This document shows, one piece after another, positions 1 to 6,346 of a stretch of 7,341 nt of DNA. The position numbers and the translations under genes were made by a program. This DNA is from Cellulomonadaceae bacterium (GTDB taxonomy: Bacteria > Actinomycetota > Actinomycetes > Actinomycetales > Cellulomonadaceae), in NCBI GenBank assembly GCA_031282935.1, contig JAITCS010000228.1, forward strand, positions 1-7,341. Direction: 5' to 3'. Positions within the stretch are counted from its first letter, which is position 1, and every line of letters begins with the position of its first letter. Below the pieces are notes generated by a model that saw only the letters and a list, made by a program, of their open reading frames with translations, did not search any database and had not been told where the DNA came from.

Positions 1-275
1 AGAACGCTGACGTCGCCGCCGAGGCCGCCACGCACCGCGAGTTCACCACCACTTTGGTGCTCGCCTCTGGCGCCAGGTGGCTTGCGGAGGAGCTGCCTGG
101 CCAGGCCACGAAGCTGCCGGATGGCACGTTCCGGCTGACTATCCCAGCCACCTCCCGCGCCTGGATTGTGCGGTTGCTGCTCGGGATTGCACCCCTGGTC
201 AAAAGTATCGAACCTGCCGATATTGGCGCCGAAGTGGCCCAGTTGGCCCGCCAGGCTTTGGAGAATTACCCTTAA
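1..275 (+). CDS. pafC: WYL-domain transcriptional regulator, PafC-like (3' end only)
   Basis: This is the C-terminal part of a gene cut by the left edge. The frame is open from base 3, gives 90 residues and stops at TAA 273-275. The visible sequence matches the tail that follows the WYL domain in PafB/PafC-type proteins: beta strands (FTTTLVLASGARWLAEELPG), a TKLPDGTFRLTI strand pair, a WIVRLLLGIAP segment, then SIEPADIGAEV and a final helix ending ALENYP. In actinobacteria PafB and PafC form a transcription activator of DNA-damage genes and are encoded beside the Pup-proteasome genes. The family call rests on this tail and on helY lying downstream, a known neighbour. The helix-turn-helix and WYL core lie outside the window, so PafB versus PafC, or another WYL regulator, cannot be settled. 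A candidate terminator follows 67 nt after the stop. Confidence 0.72.
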   Translation, partial: NADVAAEAATHREFTTTLVLASGARWLAEELPGQATKLPDGTFRLTIPATSRAWIVRLLLGIAPLVKSIEPADIGAEVAQLARQALENYP

Positions 276-342
276 ATCGGCGGTAAAAAAGGGGTGTATT
301 GAGTGCCAAGCCGAAATTGCCGCTAGTTTTTGCGAACACTTT

Positions 343-361
343 GGCGCTAATTGCGCCTTTT
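343..361 (+). terminator. Candidate Rho-independent terminator after the WYL regulator gene
   Basis: A perfect 5-bp all-GC stem, GGCGC (343-347) and GCGCC (353-357), encloses the loop TAATT and is followed by TTTT (358-361). It lies 67 nt past the stop of the upstream gene and 26 nt before the next start. The stem is short and the T-run only four long, so termination may be partial. The 3' arm can also pair with GGCGC at 369-373, which would break this hairpin. Confidence 0.45.
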
Positions 362-381
362 GTGCTTGGGCGCACTAGGCT
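351..381 (+). promoter_or_regulatory. Candidate promoter of the lipid kinase gene, leaderless type
   Basis: TAGGCT at 376-381 fits the actinobacterial -10 pattern TANNNT. The usual distance from the -10 box puts transcription start at about 388, which is the G of the GTG start codon, so the mRNA would have no 5' leader. No Shine-Dalgarno sequence precedes the GTG, which agrees. The best -35 candidate is TTGCGC at 351-356, with a rather long 19-nt spacer that overlaps the terminator stem. The -10 call is fair and the -35 is weak. Confidence 0.5.
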
Positions 382-387
382 GATGTT

Positions 388-1482
388 GTGGTCACCTTAT
401 CCACTCAGGCATCGCCTCGGGCAAATCGGCTCGGGGTCATCGTAAATCCCACGGCTGGCAAAGGCCGGGGGGCGAAAGTCGGCGGCGCTGTGATCAAGCG
501 GCTGCATGAGGATGGCCACGATGTCTGGAACCTTTCGGGAAACTCGGCCGATTTGGCGCTTGAGCACGTGCGCCGGGCTGTGGCCAGCGGTGTAGGGGCT
601 ATTGTGGTGGTGGGCGGCGACGGCATGGTCCATTTGGGTATCCAAGAAATCGCTAACACCAATATCCCGCTGGGCATTGTGCCAGTTGGCACCGGAAATG
701 ATTTCGCTACGGTCATGGGTTTGCCGGTTGCGGAACCGACCCGCGCGGTCGCTAACCTTACGGCCGCTTTGCATGCGGGGGCTGCTGGGGTGCGCCGGGT
801 GGATTTGATTCGGGTTACTGGTAAAGGGCTGCTGGCGCCCGCGGGGCAACAATCGGCGCCGCCTGATTACTGCCAGTGGGTAGCGGGGGCGGTGTCGGCG
901 GGTCTTGATGCCGCTATTAATGCGCGCGCTAACGCCATGCTGCGTCCCCAAGGCGCTTCTAGGTATTTCATTGCGGCTTTGCGGGAATTAGCGTCTTATC
1001 GTTCTTGGCCTTATAATTTGACCATTGAACATGCGCAACATTCCGGTAACGAATTGTCCCGCCATTTGAGGTTTTCTGGAATGTTGGATCTCGGCCCGGA
1101 GGCAAATGGCGACGGCCATCGCCTCGCTTGGCATTCTAATGGTGCTTTAGTGACGGCAGCCAATTCCTCGGTTATTGGTGGTGGTATTGTTATTGCACCC
1201 AAAGCCAGTTTGACTGATGGTTTCATGGATTTAGTTTTGGCGGGCGAAATCGGTAAAATGGGGGCTACAAAACTATTCCCGCAAATGATGTCTGGTGGCA
1301 AACATGCCGATTCAGACATGGTTCGAATTGTGCGGTGTCGGGCAGTTAATATACAACCAGGCGAGGGGGCGGTGCGCCTACCTGCGGCCTACGCCGACGG
1401 GGAATACCTGGGCACTTTGCCGTTGCGAGCCGAAACCGTACCGGGGGCTTTGCGAGTTCTAGTGGCACCTCAGGGGAACTAA
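388..1482 (+). CDS. Diacylglycerol kinase / YegS-type lipid kinase
   Basis: A 364-residue cytoplasmic or membrane-associated kinase that should phosphorylate a lipid hydroxyl, most likely diacylglycerol to phosphatidic acid, using ATP. Family motifs are in order: GVIVNPTAGKGRG (residues 16-28), the nucleotide-binding VVVGGDGM (73-80), PLGIVPVGTGNDFA (94-107), GGGIVIAPKASLTDG near 264-278 and DGEYLG at 337-342, where the family has a conserved D-GE. The family's usual GGDGT is GGDGM here. There is no signal peptide or membrane helix. GTG 388 is the only upstream start possible, because TAG at 376-378 closes the frame; it has no Shine-Dalgarno and sits at the predicted transcription start. helY begins 14 nt after the stop. 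The length is somewhat above the roughly 300 residues typical of bacterial members; a segment around residues 145-162 (GKGLLAPAGQQSAPPDYCQW) looks like an extra loop. The lipid substrate cannot be read from sequence; sphingoid bases or other lipids are alternatives. Confidence 0.88.
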   Translation: MVTLSTQASPRANRLGVIVNPTAGKGRGAKVGGAVIKRLHEDGHDVWNLSGNSADLALEHVRRAVASGVGAIVVVGGDGMVHLGIQEIANTNIPLGIVPVGTGNDFATVMGLPVAEPTRAVANLTAALHAGAAGVRRVDLIRVTGKGLLAPAGQQSAPPDYCQWVAGAVSAGLDAAINARANAMLRPQGASRYFIAALRELASYRSWPYNLTIEHAQHSGNELSRHLRFSGMLDLGPEANGDGHRLAWHSNGALVTAANSSVIGGGIVIAPKASLTDGFMDLVLAGEIGKMGATKLFPQMMSGGKHADSDMVRIVRCRAVNIQPGEGAVRLPAAYADGEYLGTLPLRAETVPGALRVLVAPQGN

Positions 1483-1485
1483 ACT
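1480..1485 (+). promoter_or_regulatory. Weak -10-like box just before helY
   Basis: TAAACT (1480-1485) fits TANNNT and overlaps the TAA stop of the lipid kinase gene. Transcription start would be at about 1492, leaving only about five leader bases before ATG 1497. No clear -35 exists (TTCTAG at 1457-1462 is poor). No Shine-Dalgarno precedes helY, so either a near-leaderless transcript or plain readthrough from the upstream gene could serve it. This may be a chance match. Confidence 0.2.
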
Positions 1486-1496
1486 GGGCTGCAACC

Positions 1497-4400
1497 ATGG
1501 TCAAAGCCACCGAAACCCTCAGCCGGTTTGCAAGCAGCAAAAGCTTTCCTTTGGACGATTATCAGGTTGCCGCATGTGTTGCCTTAATCGCCGGGAAAAG
1601 CGTTTTAGTTGCCGCCCCCACGGGCGCTGGGAAAACAGTGGTGGGGGAGTTCGCTATCGAATTGGCCCTGGCTGCTGGGGGGAAAGCGTTTTACACCACC
1701 CCTATCAAAGCGCTTTCTAATCAGAAGTACCGCGATTTAGTTTCCGTCCACGGCTCCGCGAAAGTTGGTCTGCTCACCGGCGATACCGCCATAAACCCCA
1801 CGGCTGAGATAGTGGTAATGACCACCGAAGTGTTGCGGAACATGTTGTACAGTAATGATTCCGATTTGTTGGTGGGCCTCCAATTTGTGATCATTGACGA
1901 GGTGCACTATTTGGCGGATAAGTTTCGCGGGCCAGTTTGGGAAGAAATAATTATCCACCTGCCCGATCATGTTGCTTTGGTCGCTTTATCGGCAACTGTT
2001 TCTAATGCGGAGGAGTTCGGGGAGTGGTTGGCGGCTGTGCGTCGTCCCGTTTCTATCCCTGCCCAGCCGGACAGCGCCGCCGAAACGGATGGGAGCACTG
2101 CTCAGCCAGATCAGGGCACCGCCGAGCCGGGTAGCAGCGCCGCCGACACCGTGGCGATTGTGGTTTCCGAACACCGCCCCGTGCCCCTCTTTCAACATGT
2201 GGCCGTCGCAGAGAAATCCCCGCGCGCGCTGCCGCTTTTGCTTGACCTCTACGCCGATGATTCCGCTGCCGGTGTTCTTAACGCCGAGGCGGAGGTCAGC
2301 CCGGATTTGGTGCGCACCTTGACGCCGCTGGGGGGGTCGCCAGGGGGCCGCAGGGGCAGTGGCGATCGGCAGGGGCGCTCTGGCTCCTATTGGCGGGAGC
2401 GGTACGGTCGAGGCGCGACCCGGCAGGGCGGCGGGGCTGAGTTTCGGAAAGTGACGCGGCCTGCCTTGGTGGCGGCTTTGGACGCCGACGGGTTATTACC
2501 TGCGATTTACTTCATTTTCTCCCGGGCGGGCTGCGATGGGGCGCTAGAGCAGTTATTCCAGGCGGATATTTGGCTCACCTCGAAAGCCGAGCAAGCCGAA
2601 ATCGCCGAAATAATTGAACGCCGAGTTGCCCACATTGAACCGCAGGATTTAGAGGTTTTAGGATACTGGCATTGGCGAGCGGCCTTGAAACGGGGAATCG
2701 CTGCCCACCATGCCGGGATGATCGCGGTATTCAAAGAAACCGTGGAGGAGTTATTCAATCTTGGATTACTTAAAGTAGTTTTCGCTACCGAAACTCTGGC
2801 TTTGGGCATAAACATGCCCGCCCGCACGGTGGTTCTAGAAAAGTTGGACAAGTGGAATGGGGTGGCCCATGTTGCTATTACCCCTGGGGAATACACGCAA
2901 TTAACTGGCCGCGCGGGGCGGCGTGGTATTGACATCGAAGGCCACGCGGTGGTGGTGAACCATCAGGGCCTAGACCCATCTTATTTGGGCACGTTGGCAT
3001 CGAAACGAACTTATCCCCTTATTTCCGCTTTCACGGTGTCTTATAACATGGCCGTAAATCTGGTGGCTCAAGTGGGTTATGATAGGGCACTTTCGGTGCT
3101 GGAAACCTCCTTTGCACAATTTCAGGCCGACAAGTCGGCGGTTCATTTAGCGCGGCAGGTACGCGGCCAAGAGCAGTCGTTGGCCGGATATCGGGAAGCG
3201 ATGGCCTGCGATAAAGGGGATTTCCTTGAGTTCCTGAAACTTAGGCACAATTTGGCCACCCAGCAACGAAATGCCGCTAAGGCAAGTAAAACACTGTTGC
3301 GGGATAACACCGATAAAGCGTTACTGGACTTGAAGCGGGGTGACGTAATTGGCATTTCCAGCGGGCGACGGCGCGGTTATGCGGTGGTTGTTGATCCGAT
3401 TTCTGGTGAGGTGGGCCGTAAAGCTACTGTGCAGATTTTAACCATTGACAAGCAGGTGAAACCGCTTTTTGCCAGTGATATTCCGCGCGGGTTCCAAATT
3501 GTTGGCCACCTTGCCAAGTTCCCAAAGGGTTTCAGCGCGCGCCGCCCGGAATCCCGCCAGGATTTGGCGTCCAGTTTGCGCAACTTTATGAAACACCTGC
3601 CAGAACACCCGCCCGCCCCCGCGAAAGCGGCACAGGATAGCGGCAACCGAGCAAAACTCGATGCTTTGCAGCAGGAAATCCGTGATCATCCGTGCCAAAA
3701 GTGCCCTGATATTGCGGAACACGAAAGGTGGGGCGCTCGTTATCAAGAACTCGAGCGCGAATATCAGAAGTTGAACTCCAAATTGGCCACGCAAACCGGA
3801 ATTATTGCGCGCACTTTTCAGCGGGTTTGTCGGGTGCTCATCGAGTTAGGGTATTTGGCGTCTGATCTAGATGTTACTGCCGATGGCCAATGGTTGCGTC
3901 GCATTTATTTGGAGCAAGATTTGCTGCTCGCGGAGTGTTTGCGGCGCGGTGCTTGGAATGAACTAGATGCCCCTAGCCTGGCAGCATTGGTGGCTGCCTT
4001 GGTATTTGAGGGCCGAAATGACGACGACCCAGTTTTACCCCTTGACCTAAAACCGAATCTCAAGTCTGCCCTAGAAAGAACTTTGACTATCTCTAGTGAA
4101 TTGAGTCAACTGGCTCGAAACAACAAACTAGACCCCCCGAATCCGTTATCTTTTGGATTAGTGCGCCCAATTCTGCGGTGGGCCAAAGGTGGGAGCCTGG
4201 CCGCCACCCTAAAGAATAGCGATTTAGCGCCGGGGGATTTTGTCCGCTGGTGTAAGCAAGTAATTGACGTGCTCAATCAAATAGCTGTTATTGCCCCTAA
4301 TCAACGCCTGCGTGATCTGGCCCGCACGGCAAAGTTTAGTATTTTACGGGGCGTGGTGGCTTATTCAGCCTTGGATACTGAGTTTGATGAGGCCGCCTGA
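1497..4400 (+). CDS. helY: Ski2-like DEAD/DEVH-box RNA helicase HelY
   Basis: A 967-residue ATP-dependent helicase of superfamily 2, in the Ski2/Mtr4 group, expected to unwind RNA in the cytoplasm in processing or decay. Domains in order: RecA1 with Walker A APTGAGKT (residues 40-47), TTPIKALSNQK (68-77), DEVH box (134-137) and SAT motif (165-167); RecA2 with FSRAGCD (341-347), FATETLALGINMPART (429-444) and QLTGRAGRRGID (468-479); then a middle region with HPCQKCPD (731-738) and a probable coiled coil (about 739-768); and a C-terminal DSHCT-type helical domain (about 790-967). All catalytic motifs are intact and the length fits actinobacterial HelY. Two low-complexity stretches stand out: an Ala/Ser/Pro/Asp-rich linker (about 187-218) and an Arg/Gly-rich stretch (279-313). 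The protein starts with the conserved FPLDDYQVAAC region soon after Met1, which supports ATG 1497. Its TGA shares one base with the lnt start. The exact RNA substrates are unknown. Confidence 0.95.
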   Translation: MVKATETLSRFASSKSFPLDDYQVAACVALIAGKSVLVAAPTGAGKTVVGEFAIELALAAGGKAFYTTPIKALSNQKYRDLVSVHGSAKVGLLTGDTAINPTAEIVVMTTEVLRNMLYSNDSDLLVGLQFVIIDEVHYLADKFRGPVWEEIIIHLPDHVALVALSATVSNAEEFGEWLAAVRRPVSIPAQPDSAAETDGSTAQPDQGTAEPGSSAADTVAIVVSEHRPVPLFQHVAVAEKSPRALPLLLDLYADDSAAGVLNAEAEVSPDLVRTLTPLGGSPGGRRGSGDRQGRSGSYWRERYGRGATRQGGGAEFRKVTRPALVAALDADGLLPAIYFIFSRAGCDGALEQLFQADIWLTSKAEQAEIAEIIERRVAHIEPQDLEVLGYWHWRAALKRGIAAHHAGMIAVFKETVEELFNLGLLKVVFATETLALGINMPARTVVLEKLDKWNGVAHVAITPGEYTQLTGRAGRRGIDIEGHAVVVNHQGLDPSYLGTLASKRTYPLISAFTVSYNMAVNLVAQVGYDRALSVLETSFAQFQADKSAVHLARQVRGQEQSLAGYREAMACDKGDFLEFLKLRHNLATQQRNAAKASKTLLRDNTDKALLDLKRGDVIGISSGRRRGYAVVVDPISGEVGRKATVQILTIDKQVKPLFASDIPRGFQIVGHLAKFPKGFSARRPESRQDLASSLRNFMKHLPEHPPAPAKAAQDSGNRAKLDALQQEIRDHPCQKCPDIAEHERWGARYQELEREYQKLNSKLATQTGIIARTFQRVCRVLIELGYLASDLDVTADGQWLRRIYLEQDLLLAECLRRGAWNELDAPSLAALVAALVFEGRNDDDPVLPLDLKPNLKSALERTLTISSELSQLARNNKLDPPNPLSFGLVRPILRWAKGGSLAATLKNSDLAPGDFVRWCKQVIDVLNQIAVIAPNQRLRDLARTAKFSILRGVVAYSALDTEFDEAA

Positions 4401-4402
4401 TG
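4389..4402 (+). promoter_or_regulatory. helY-lnt coupling site (Shine-Dalgarno plus TGATG overlap)
   Basis: GAGG (4389-4392) lies 7 nt before ATG 4400-4402, and the helY stop TGA (4398-4400) shares its A with that ATG. The arrangement suggests that ribosomes finishing helY reinitiate on lnt. It also decides the lnt start: the next in-frame ATG (4460) has a G-run directly against it with no spacer. Confidence 0.65.
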
Positions 4403-6346
4403 GTTGCCGCTATTTTCGATACTACGAAACCACCGAGGGTGGCAGCACTTTCAAGGGGGATGAGGCGGCTCCTTTCTTTAGCCTTGGCAATAATCGCGGG
4501 TTTGGCTTTTTGGGCGGCTTTTCCCGATGTGCGGATTTGGCCTTTGGCGTTAGTGGGTTGCGCACTGTTATGGGGTGCCCTCGAACTAAATGACAGTGTT
4601 GGCTGGAACTTATTGCTTGGGTTTATCACTGGCGCGGTTTTCTTTGGTCCGCACGTGTGGTGGGCCTCGATCGCCACCGCATTTGTGCCCTGGATAGCGT
4701 TAGTTTTATTGCAAGCCGCCTATTTCGCAGCGTTTGGGGCCTTGTGGACCCTCACTAGGCGCTTATGTCGCGGGCTGTTTTGGCACAAAGAAACAAGGCC
4801 TTCACCTTTCAATTACGACACGGTTTTTCCAGCACGGCATGGGGCACCCCTACTAGAGGCACTCGCTTTCGCGATCCTATATACCGGGGTGGAGCAGTGG
4901 CGCTCCGCCACGCCATTCGGGGGCTTTCCGTGGGGCAGGCTCGCCTGGACGGTGGCGGGGTATCCGCTCGGGCGGGCAGCCTGGCTGGGCGGGACTGTCT
5001 TTGTGACTTTCTTGTTAGTGCTGGCTGCTATGCTGTTGGTCGCTGCATTGAGAGCCATCCTGCGGCATAACTCCGTTGTCCGAGAAACCGAAATCGGATT
5101 CCGAAACCAAATCCGAAACCAAGTCCTAAAGCAAGTCTTAGCGCCTCTGCTGGCCGCTATTTTTATCCTATTCGGCCCTCTGTTGTTGCCTTTACCGCAC
5201 GATCAAAATGTTCGCGCAGTATCTGACCCGCCGGTTACCACCCTTGTGGACCCCGGAGATAGGTTGCCGTGGGTAAATGCAGGCACCGAAACGGCCCAAG
5301 ATGGGATTCTGCGGGTCGGAATTGCGCAGGGTGACGTACCAGAGCGTGGGGCGGCACCAGAGGTAAATGCAGTTGGCGTGTTTGAAAACCATTTATTGCA
5401 AACCGAGAAATTGGCAACCGATAGCGCGCAACGAAATATCGAAGGCATAGACCCAGCGGGTTTCGACGTTATTGTATGGCCGGAAAACGCCGCCGCCTGG
5501 GATCCAATGCTTTGGCCCACCGTTGCTGCACCCCTAAATGTCGCAGCCGAGCAAGCAAATGCCCCGATTTTGGTGGGCACAATGGAATATCCTCCAGACG
5601 GGCGCTACAATGTCATGCTGCTTTGGGAAGAGGGTTATGGTGTTATCTCCAGGTATGCCAAACAACGCCCCGCTCCTTTTGGGGAGTACATTCCAATGCG
5701 CAGATTCGCGCGTTTAGTCACAGATCAAGTTGATCGGTTGCCAGTGGATATGTTGGCCGGGGATAACCCGCCGCTTATTGACGTGCCGTTACGCGGCGTT
5801 GGAACTGATCGCCTTACCGGGCCGATTGCGCTGGGCGAATCCTTTGCGCGGCTTGGGGTAGGAATATGTTTTGAGGTCGCTTACGATGAAATCTTTATTG
5901 ACGCAGCGCGATTGGGCGCACAAGTTCTCATCGTGCCTACTAACAATGCGTCATTCGGCGTCACCCCGCAATCAACGCAGCAATTACAGATGACCCAACT
6001 GCAAGCCATCACCACCGGGCGCGCCGCCGTCCAAATCTCAACTGTAGGGGTGAGCGGGGTGTTCACCCCCGACGGGACCCTGGTCGCGCGCACCGGCCTC
6101 TACGTGCCCGACCGTATTTCGGCCCTCATGCCGTTGCGTTCCACCTGGACTCCCGCCGTCGCGCTCGGAATGATCCCGTCGCATATTTTCCAGGCTCTCG
6201 CTATCATCCTGCCCGTATTTGCCCTGCTCACAACCCGCAGTAACCCAAATCACAGCCCCCTGACGCAGATCACACCAGCCGCGCCGCCGCGCCCCCGCCG
6301 CCGGGCGATAACCTATCGTTCGTGCAAAAAGAAATCCTTTCCGTGA
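4400..6346 (+). CDS. lnt: Apolipoprotein N-acyltransferase Lnt
   Basis: A 648-residue integral membrane enzyme that transfers a fatty acyl chain from phospholipid to the N-terminal cysteine of lipoproteins, the last step of their maturation. Hydrophobic segments lie near residues 23-41, 46-60, 69-88, 92-118, 150-165, 194-219 and 248-266, followed by an extracytoplasmic nitrilase-like domain (about 303-580) and a final membrane helix (about 585-611). The Glu-Lys-Cys triad is visible: E362 in VWPENAA, K421 in YAKQRPAPFGEY and C490 in GICFEVAYDE. E429 of FGEY is also conserved. The enzyme therefore looks active. It is longer than the E. coli protein (512 residues) because of a 20-residue N-terminal extension, a polar insert at 224-247 encoded partly by a 12-bp tandem repeat, a linker at 268-302 and a basic tail at 612-648. 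In mycobacteria this domain is fused to, or paired with, a dolichol-phosphate mannose synthase; here it stands alone and is followed by an esterase gene. Confidence 0.95.
   Translation: MVAAIFDTTKPPRVAALSRGMRRLLSLALAIIAGLAFWAAFPDVRIWPLALVGCALLWGALELNDSVGWNLLLGFITGAVFFGPHVWWASIATAFVPWIALVLLQAAYFAAFGALWTLTRRLCRGLFWHKETRPSPFNYDTVFPARHGAPLLEALAFAILYTGVEQWRSATPFGGFPWGRLAWTVAGYPLGRAAWLGGTVFVTFLLVLAAMLLVAALRAILRHNSVVRETEIGFRNQIRNQVLKQVLAPLLAAIFILFGPLLLPLPHDQNVRAVSDPPVTTLVDPGDRLPWVNAGTETAQDGILRVGIAQGDVPERGAAPEVNAVGVFENHLLQTEKLATDSAQRNIEGIDPAGFDVIVWPENAAAWDPMLWPTVAAPLNVAAEQANAPILVGTMEYPPDGRYNVMLLWEEGYGVISRYAKQRPAPFGEYIPMRRFARLVTDQVDRLPVDMLAGDNPPLIDVPLRGVGTDRLTGPIALGESFARLGVGICFEVAYDEIFIDAARLGAQVLIVPTNNASFGVTPQSTQQLQMTQLQAITTGRAAVQISTVGVSGVFTPDGTLVARTGLYVPDRISALMPLRSTWTPAVALGMIPSHIFQALAIILPVFALLTTRSNPNHSPLTQITPAAPPRPRRRAITYRSCKKKSFP
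5100..5135 (+). repeat. 12-bp imperfect tandem repeat, three units, inside lnt
   Basis: The units are TCCGAAACCAAA (5100-5111), TCCGAAACCAAG (5112-5123) and TCCTAAAGCAAG (5124-5135). The first two differ by one base; the third differs from the second by two. Because 12 is a multiple of three the frame is kept, giving the protein pattern FRNQ-IRNQ-VLKQ (residues 234-245) just before the seventh hydrophobic segment. Confidence 0.8.
6309..6314 (+). promoter_or_regulatory. Weak -10-like box before the esterase gene
   Basis: TAACCT (6309-6314) fits TANNNT and lies inside the end of lnt. Transcription start would be at about 6321, next to GTG 6322, again a leaderless arrangement. The box sits within a 5-bp inverted repeat, CGATA (6306-6310) and TATCG (6314-6318). 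No -35 box is evident, so it could be chance. Confidence 0.25.

Noticed and set aside
397..951. A 184-codon open frame on the minus strand
   Set aside because: It lies wholly inside the lipid kinase gene, which carries clear family motifs. The antisense translation shows no recognisable domain and has a biased composition typical of a shadow frame.
1969..2322. A 117-codon plus-strand frame overlapping helY
   Set aside because: It is out of frame with helY, uses the low-complexity GC-rich stretch and has no family resemblance, so it is a by-product of composition.
3438..3794. A 118-codon minus-strand open frame inside helY
   Set aside because: The helY frame is continuous with conserved motifs on both sides, and the antisense product has no recognisable features or start signals.
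4460..4462. Internal ATG (MRRLLSLALA) as the true lnt start
   Set aside because: It sits just before the first membrane segment, but the purine run touches the ATG with no spacing. ATG 4400 has GAGG at 7 nt and the TGATG overlap with helY.
5080..5092. A 13-mer, CCGAGAAACCGAA, repeated at 7265-7277
   Set aside because: One shared 13-mer in a 7.3-kb window is close to chance expectation. It falls in two unrelated genes, in sense for lnt and antisense for murB.
6306..6318. Inverted repeat CGATA-ACC-TATCG as an operator
   Set aside because: Five-base arms are too short to support a binding site, and the repeat lies within coding sequence. It is mentioned only with the -10-like box.
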